Under the pieces are notes generated by a model. The model saw only the letters and a list, made by a program, of their open reading frames with translations. It was not told the DNA's origin and did no database searches. From Scytalidium lignicola (taxonomy: Eukaryota > Ascomycota > Leotiomycetes): a stretch of 64,000 nt of DNA. This document shows positions 56,899 through 64,000 of the stretch, piece after piece. The position numbers and the translations under genes are program-made. The DNA is taken from contig NCSJ02000183.1 in assembly GCA_002812745.2 (NCBI GenBank), positions 20,970-84,969 of the forward strand, written 5' to 3'. Every line of letters starts with the position of its first letter. Position 1 is the first letter of the stretch.

Positions 56899-59230
56899 TC
56901 ACGGAGTCTGATCCTGTCTTAGAATTAGTCTCCTTACTTGATCAAACAGAAGCAACGACTTTACCCAATGCTGGAACTGCGGAAAGTCTGGGCCAAGAAA
57001 ATCCTCCAACGACCACAACGGCGTGTTTTGCGGAAAATAATGCTGAGCCTGCTGGCCAAGCACCGTATTTGCCGCCGTATTCTGTGTAGTGACAAGACGT
57101 GCCTTCGAAAGCACCACCTCAATCGCCGTGGATGCTTTCCGTGCATCCGCAGATATACTCCACGATTGCAGGAGGATGCGTTGTGCCGAGCGCAGTGCAT
57201 CGGTTAATTCGCTACGATCGCCCATGAGACCGTCGTCGAAGTCTCTGTTCAGATCGACGCAGAGCACCGTGACGGCGAGGAGCATACCATGGTTCCAGAA
57301 AGAAGACACCTTCCATCGACATAATTCGTAGTGTCCCCCAGGCATCGTCTCCATCATCAAAGTTTCCTGATGGCGTAGTAGTGCCAGTGCCGCTTCGATG
57401 CAGGCATTCCTTGAAGGTATATACTGGCCATTCGTCCGTGCTGGGATCAGATAAGGACGATGCAAGGTGCAACGAGCGTGCTGGAACATGGCATCGATTG
57501 AGAGACGGTAGAACCAAACTGCATGTCCTTCAGCCAGATAGTTCGATGGTGACTGAAGCTGCAGACCGAGCGGTATACTCGACCGAGCTTGGGTCAGTTC
57601 GTCATCAAGCTCCCATATCTCAGCGTATGAGCTGGACTTGATGGACGTGGTCATGTCCGAGACTTTTGCAAAGATGGAGAGCAGCTTGCCCCTGCTTTTG
57701 ATATACAATGTCGGCGTGAAGACAGACTCAGGTCTGGGTTGTGGGAGCTCGGTCATTTCCTCATCCAGATCGGAATCTAGAAGATTAAGAGGCTCCTGCG
57801 TATCGTAGCAGGATTCGCGGATCATCCTAGGGAGACCCATCTGACTTGACGTCGTCAGGTCAATGTGTACAATCGCCAACCACAGTCTGCGTCTCATCTC
57901 TCCATTGAATGGAGACACTTTCGAGGTATGTGATGGATCCCGATGTAGTCCCAGTCGCATTGCTATCCGCGTGATCTGGCCCATAAGAATCCAGTTGCCA
58001 AATTGTGCGTCCGTGTGATGGTGATGCTCAGTCATGAAGTACAGCAGAAGAGTTTGGACAGTGTACTGTCCCGGCTTGATGTAACTTCCAGCGTGAAGAC
58101 ACTGTACCACCTTTTCTCTGTACTCTTGAACCTGCACCAAAGTATGGGACATCAGGAGCTCGCCGGCAGATCCATATCCTCTGGACTCAAACGAACTCTG
58201 GTATCTTGCTGCAAAGAACATTATGCAGTAGAGAAGACCGACCCACATAATTGGCGCTGAATTGATTTCCAGCCAGAACCTTTGACACTAAAAATGTTTA
58301 GTGCCAACAACAACAAACTTGTAGGAAATACTTACCTCCTTGCGAAAGGTGGGTTCGTGTAAAAATACTGCGTTATCTATGAGCGTAGGACTCGTATCTT
58401 GTATGGTATAGGCTTACTTGGAACGTTTTNCGCGATGTGAAAAATAAGTAGTAACGAAGATGTCGACAATATCCTTGTTAGGCAGTGAAGCTATTATCTC
58501 CTCTCGGGATGCGCCTCGAACATGTCCATGAAAGATCTCCGGGCCGTCTTTGCTGCATATATTTGGGGTTCGATCAGTAATCACACTAGGCTGGTGCGTA
58601 TCTTGGAATTGGGTTTTCAGCTCGGCAATCTGTCAATGTATATGCGTTAGGATACGAATTAAACACTTTTGCTGGCTGCATGTACCGGTACCTACTCCGT
58701 CTATTATTGCTTCCCAGTGGTCGCTTCCGACATAGCTTTGTTCCTTGTAATCCAGTGAGAGTCGACCAAATGTAGACGGGAGGCCATCCATATTCAGACT
58801 TTCAGATTCGCGTCCACATTGGCGACTAGGCTGGCCATGTGATGTGTGGCTGTCTGAGACTGTCGACTGTCCACTCCTCAAAGAATGTACAAGGCTTTCC
58901 AGATGATTCAATTTAGATATGACGTTAATTTCCTCGGCTGGTAGGTTCAGCGCCGCACTTCCTTGAGGATATTCGCACTTATTTGGATGTCCATGACTGG
59001 TACAAGTATCACACGGATTTTGCCGGTTACATTTGACTCTATCTTATCGTGAGCGCAGTCCACAGCATGATCGAGGTGATTAATTACTTCCGTAGTCTGC
59101 AGATGTTGCAGGAGAGTTGAGGTTTTGGTCTTTGTCTGCCGGAGGGCTGCTGGCTGGCAGTATATACAGAGCCCAGCATAGAGTCTACTAAGCTGCTGAC
59201 TTCGGAGGTATCACCAAGATTCAAGGCCAT
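56899..59230 (-). CDS. Zn2Cys6 fungal-specific transcription factor
   Basis: Five exons (59230-59088, 59038-58696, 58629-58418, 58376-58336, 58287-56899) encode about 708 residues. The Zn2Cys6 domain is split by intron 1: SCNICRLRK in exon 1, VKCNRQNPCDTC and a last Cys in exon 2 (residues about 40-70). A leucine-rich coiled segment follows. The fungal_trans middle region starts at the SYVGSDHWEAIIDG motif near residue 150, with LHEPTFRKE, then QITRIAMRLGLHRDP and MRRRLWL marks. An ambiguous base at 58430 after a T run shifts the frame in exon 3; leaving it out restores a continuous family-like frame, so it is read as a base-calling error. Different family from the AflR-like gene; its target genes are unknown. 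Confidence 0.78.
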
Positions 59231-59455
59231 CGCTCCTTGCTAAGTCTCGGAGGAAGTTTGTGGGACAGCCTGTTAGTGCAGATAGGTAGATTATTCGTTC
59301 TTTGCCGTATGTCGGAAACAAGTGGTGTTGTGATTTGCCGCGGGGATTGCGTGGCTGTTACGGATATGAGTGGAAGTAGTGTGATTGGCTGGAGCTTATA
59401 TAATTAGTAACGTAAGTCGTGGCGTAACGCGGGTAGTGGCGTAATGCGGGGAAGT
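59231..59455. promoter_or_regulatory. Upstream region of edge regulator, end of GC-rich island
   Basis: Includes a duplicated GTGGCGTAA(C/T)GCGGG unit at about 59419-59453, directly before composition drops into the AT-rich block. Confidence 0.45.
59419..59453 (+). repeat. Two copies of GTGGCGTAAYGCGGG
   Basis: Two adjacent near-identical copies that differ by one C/T. They sit at the junction between the cluster island and the AT-rich block. Confidence 0.6.
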
Positions 59456-61980
59456 ACCTTTATACCAAATTTTGTATGTAAAGGTACTTATATAGTCACT
59501 CTATAACTTGCTTAATAAAAACTGTAGAGTTTAATCCTTTCACATATATATTCTATATATAGTTAAGTACTATATATTGCCTCTATAACTCAATTGAGTA
59601 AATTAGTAAAAANGTTAAGATAAGTTCTAGAGCCCTGTTTTTCCTCATACAATTTCGCTAACAAATTTGTACGAGGAAAATTAAAATATTTAAGCCGTAA
59701 ATTAAGTGTTTTTAAAGTTTAATTAGATCTTTATTATATTTAACTTTAGTAATTAAAATTAATATAACATATACTGATATTAAAACAAAGCTTAGTTGTT
59801 ATAGTATTAAAGGTAAAGTAACTTATAAGTGTTTTTATAATAAACTAATAAATACATTTAGATATAGAGTAAATCTGTTAAAGTACTAAAACTCTAACCT
59901 TTAACTTAATACTTATTTAGTAAGTAAAAGAAGTTAATTGTTATAAAACTACGCCATCCAGGTTACTGGATAGCCAAGGGTAAGGTAGATGTTCAGAGAC
60001 AATGGAAACGTATGACACATAAGCAGGCGACTAAGTCAAGGGTAGGATCTAGTAATGTATTTAGGTTGAACACAAGAAGTCTACTCTCATGTTCTTACAG
60101 TATGCTTATATAGATAATGAAATGCAATTGGATTCCTTAAAGTCCTTGGAGTCCTCTAGAGTCCCCTAAGGATCCCAAGACTCCATCATGTGACCCCTGA
60201 TTGTTAGGTTCTCTATGTACACCTTCTGTGTACTAAGCCTTAAGCTTACATCAATCAGCTTATTAGGTAAAACCCGTAACATTATCCCCTTTTTGCACTA
60301 GCATCATCCTAACGCTTAATATGTTATCTTGAATTATCTTATTCCTTTGTCAATTCTTTCTTTTTCTTCAACATGCCCCTTAAGCATCCTTGCCCTTTCT
60401 TTCCATCTGATCCTGAGAGAAAGAAAAGAGAGAGAGTCAATCTTGCTTTGACTATTGAGGATACCAGTGATAGCATAAACCTTTATTCTTATTGTTCTAA
60501 AGAGAACTGAAAGTATGTTGTGAACCCTTTGAAGTCCTTATAGTATTCTGAGTATATGCACACAAAGTATTCTTACAATATAGCTTTTGATTCTTAGGAT
60601 AAGAACATTCTTTGTTCTTAAGACTAAGAGTCTTTAGAAAAATCCATGGACAGACTACAAGTAAAAGAAGAAGCCTTTTTGTACAAAGCTTGTAAATATA
60701 GTTACTCTTNAAAAAGACATCTTTAAGAAGCTTAAAATATAAGTTATAAAGGTTATAAAAGTATTTAATATTAATATTTCTATAATTATTCTTCTAAGTT
60801 ACAATAAGCATAATTATACTATTATAATTATAAATAATACTACAAATACTATATAAGGTTATATTTACAAGGAGAAGAAAGGAGCTTACAATATTATTAT
60901 TTATTATATTACCTTGATAAAGAATTAATATAAAACTATTCTTAAATGCTTTTATATTAACAAAAGGAATAAGTTTAGTAGTAGAAAGCTTGATAAATAC
61001 ATTCAAAAGAATAGTATAAAAGTTATTATTATTATTCTGCATACTTTATATCAAGGAGGATACTCTAAATGTACTGAATATATTGTATTCACACAAATGT
61101 ATACTATGATAATTACAAATAATATACTATAGTATTTATAACTAAAGTATTACAAAACAGTTATAATAGTCAGAAATTGATTAATAACATCAATATTAAA
61201 GAATAATACTTTATACACTGAGTTTATAAAACAAGTTAACCTTAAAAGTAATTGTATTCTGGATATATTCAACTTATAAGTGATCAATTCTAAAGTACTA
61301 GTTTATATCAATGCTAATTAATATATCAAATTATAAAAGATAACTCTTAAAGCTGAAGAAGGAATTCTTCTTAACTTTGAAGGCAATTTAATATATTGTT
61401 ATTAAGTGTTAATATACTCTTATAAGCTTGTATAATCATTATATGTTATCTTTATAAAAAGAAACATTAAACTCAAAGACTTAAAGATACTTACAAGTCT
61501 TCTTAAAGCTTTAAATATTGAATTAATGCTTAAAAATATTATAATTGTTAATATTAAGACTTTTACAATGTTAAATCTTGATGTAACATTTGAAGAAGTT
61601 CTTGAATTGTTTATAACAAAAGAGATAGAAGATAATAGTAATACTTTAGATATAATTCAAGAAATGCTTGTTATTCAAGCTCTTAAAGGCTATAATAAGC
61701 TTAAAGGTTTTAAAAACAAGAAACTTAACATAATTATACTAAATATCAATTTCTTAAGTTTATAGTCAACTAGAGTAAGAATTATTACATTATCTTAATT
61801 ACTAAATATACTTGTAGAATACTCTTCAAGGGCATTTACTATGGATAACGAAATTATAAGCTAGCTTACAAGCATTGTAATAACTTATGGATATTGTCTT
61901 TTTATAAGGTAAGCTTTAAATACAAGTTATACTTTAACTGTATCTGTAGATTCATTAAAGTTAAATACAGTTAAAGAAGT
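59456..61980. other. AT-rich block with a less decayed repeat fragment
   Basis: Mostly AT-rich. At about 59938-60500 composition is nearer normal: a stretch starting TGTTATAAAACTACGCC and ending CCGTAACA (about 59939-60291) could be an LTR. It is followed by a short plus-strand frame from about 60372 with a Cys pair (CSYCSKEN) and stops, similar in style to gag-like zinc proteins. An open frame at 61526-61765 may be the integrase-RT linker of the copia relic downstream. Confidence 0.4.
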
Positions 61981-63320
61981 CTGTAATTTAATATATTATA
62001 AAAGGTAAGATGATATTATGAAGGCTGAGTTAGCCTCCTTAATAAAGTATAATACTTTTGAGTTATCAACTCTTCTGGAAGAGAAATATACTCTTTGTAA
62101 TAAGTAAGTATTCAAGGTTAAACATAACTTTAATTATAAAATCAAGTGTTTTAAGGCTAGATTTATAGTTAAAGGCTATGAAAAATGTTATAATATTAAT
62201 TATGACTAAACTTGAGTAAGTATAACTAAGTTTACTACTTAGAAGGCTTTACTAGCTTTAATTGTTTACTTTGACTAAGAAGTCAACTAAATAAACATAA
62301 TTATAATGTTCTTAAATAGTAATACAAATATTAAAATTTATATTAAACTTCTTGAAGATATTATAGTTAAAGACTTTCTAAAATTAAGTGTTAAAACTAA
62401 TGGTATAAACATCAAATATATAAGTTCAAAAACTATTATTTTATAACTTTGAAAGTTACTTTATAACTTAAAACAAGTATTATACTATTAATAGTAAAAG
62501 CTTATTATAAAGTTAAAAGAGATTAAATACTCTCTGTTAATCTCTGATCTAAGTGTATTCTATAATCTTAATTCAGAAATTTATATTTGTACTTATGTTA
62601 ATGACTTTCTGATTATAAGCTCAAAAAGTCTTTAATTTATAACTTTGAAGGAGAAATTATATAATCTCTTTAAAATAGTTGATATAAGACTAGCTATATA
62701 NTTTTTTAAGTGTACATATTATTCATAATTGTTAAAATAAGACTATTTCTATAGTCTAAGATGTATATATCAATAAGATTCTTAAATACTTTAATTATAA
62801 TAATATGAAACCAGCTTAGTCTCTTATAAAAGCTAAGGTATCTATAATCTTAGTCAAAAACAAAGATATTACTTTTATAACTGATATTTAATTGTATATA
62901 GAGGAAGTTAGTTTGCTAATATATCTTATGGTATAAACAAGACTTAATCTTGCTTTTACAACTTCTAGGCTATTACAATTTTTATAAAATCCTTTTGTTC
63001 AACATTTAAAAGCAGTTAAACATATTTACTAATATCTTATTCATATACATAATTATAGTATTACATTCAGTAGAGATCTTAACTATTATAATTATAATAA
63101 TGTTGATTATGGTAAGTGTATTAAAACTTATTATTCTATTATAAGTTATGTATTTTTTCTTGTTAGAAGACTTATTTCTTAGCATTGTTAATACCTTCTT
63201 TATATTACTTTATCAATTACAAAGGTTGAATATTATACTTTATCAAAGGCTTCTTAAGAAGCTATTTAACTATCAAGGCTTCTTATTAAGCTCTAAATAG
63301 TTATAATTAGCACTAAGATT
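61980..63320 (+). mobile_element. Decayed Ty1/copia retrotransposon, RT to RNase H
   Basis: The plus-strand frames show copia reverse-transcriptase marks at about 62010-62260 (AELASLIKYNTFEL, VFKVKHN, KARFIVKGYEK, each with TAA/TAG/TGA at expected Trp or Gln), a YLMV..TRLNLAF segment near 62910-62970, and an RNase H region near 63120-63290 (SYVFFLVRRLIS, TLSITKVEYYTLSKAS). Decay is by C-to-T type changes. It is on the opposite strand to the copia relic at the window start. 3' LTR not resolved. Confidence 0.75.
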
Positions 63321-63663
63321 ATTATAACCTTAAATAATAATAATCAAGGCTTTTTAATATTTGTTAAAATGTTAGAACAATCAAATTATACTAAGTACAT
63401 TGATATATACTATTATTATATTTGCAAGGTTTAATCTAGTGAAATTAAGCTAAACTATGTATTTACCTTAATTATGGCTGTTAACAGCCTTACAAAGTTA
63501 CTTACAACTCAGAAACATATTGATTTCCTCAAATTGTTGAATTTATAGTCTGTCAAGCTGAATACCATAAATTAAGTCCTTACAAAGCTATCAATTTTGG
63601 TATTTTCACCATAGGAAACTTAGATTTACTTTACACAGCCTTCATATGTTCGTAGCATAAGGG
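63321..63663. other. AT-rich, no gene recognised
   Basis: Probably the rest of the copia relic. No coding signal or terminal repeat was identified. Confidence 0.45.
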
Positions 63664-63904
63664 TATGTTACAATATTTGGAGTTTACGGATGCTATTTCA
63701 CAGTGTTCTTACAGTTGCCTATGCTAAGGCTTACGGATAGGGTTTACGGTAAGCTACTACTGTAAGCAACTATAAGCACCTGTAAGGTGCTTGTACAACC
63801 GCTNACNGTNGTAGCCTACTGTAAACCTTATTCATAAGCCCTAGCATAGGCAACCATAAGAACACTATGAAGTAACATCTATAAACTTTAAATATTACAA
63901 CATA
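63664..63904. mobile_element. Fold-back MITE, Tc1/mariner-like
   Basis: Two arms of about 90 bp (63664-63753 and 63815-63904) are inverted repeats. They differ almost only by transitions, so each arm carries independent C-to-T type decay. The outermost bases read TA-TGTTACAATATT on the left and AATATTACAACA-TA on the right, which fits a TA target duplication. Three ambiguous bases lie in the loop (63804-63810), as expected for a hairpin that sequences poorly. It has no coding capacity. Confidence 0.75.
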
Positions 63905-64000
63905 CAATATGTTCATTATACTCTTTAAACTTATTATTACTATACCTTGAAAAGAATTAACAATTGACCAAAACTATATTGAATAAGAACTGAAATAAAG

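Noticed and set aside
59939..60291. Copia LTR (TGTTA...TAACA)
   Set aside because: Ends look right, but no second copy could be matched downstream and no primer-binding site is evident; kept only as a note in the block description.

Overview
The window comes from a filamentous ascomycete (Pezizomycotina). Genes carry short GT-AG introns with CTAAC/CTGAC-type branch sites, two Zn2Cys6 regulators are present, and gene-rich DNA of ordinary GC alternates sharply with very AT-rich blocks holding retrotransposon relics full of C-to-T type stop codons, the mark of repeat-induced point mutation (RIP). The species cannot be named from the sequence; Dothideomycetes or Leotiomycetes are the likeliest classes.

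Layout. 1-5189: AT-rich block with a decayed Ty1/copia element on the minus strand. 5190-18396: first GC-richer island, with a broken Mutator-like transposase, an ankyrin-repeat gene, and a divergent pair made of a large GH18 chitinase and a multi-LysM protein. Both members of that pair carry several in-frame stops and no frameshift. 18397-26100: second AT-rich block, containing a 579-bp hAT-like non-autonomous transposon with intact ends and 8-bp target duplication, a SANT-like ORF and a decayed integrase-type element. 26100-59450: second GC-rich island, a secondary-metabolite gene cluster. 59450-64000: third AT-rich block with a plus-strand copia relic and a fold-back MITE.

The cluster (about 26.7-59.2 kb) has almost the full gene set of the geodin and trypacidin pathways of Aspergillus. 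It encodes a non-reducing PKS (SAT-KS-AT-PT-ACP without thioesterase), a stand-alone metallo-beta-lactamase-fold thioesterase, an EthD decarboxylase, an anthrone oxygenase, an emodin-type O-methyltransferase, a questin-oxidase-like Baeyer-Villiger enzyme, a second methyltransferase, a laccase, a GST, an NmrA-like reductase, and an AflR-like regulator divergent from an AflS-like partner. No halogenase is visible. At the edges lie an MFS carrier with an ECM4-type glutathionyl-hydroquinone reductase, and a further Zn2Cys6 regulator. The inferred route is octaketide, atrochrysone carboxylic acid, emodin anthrone, emodin, questin, ring-opened benzophenone (sulochrin type), then laccase coupling to a non-chlorinated spiro-grisandiene such as bisdechlorogeodin or a relative. 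All cluster genes read as intact, except for two ambiguous bases in coding sequence (one in the PKS, one in the edge regulator).

Most ambiguous bases (N) directly follow homopolymer runs. Two of them break an otherwise continuous reading frame, so those two genes are better read as intact with base-calling gaps than as pseudogenes.
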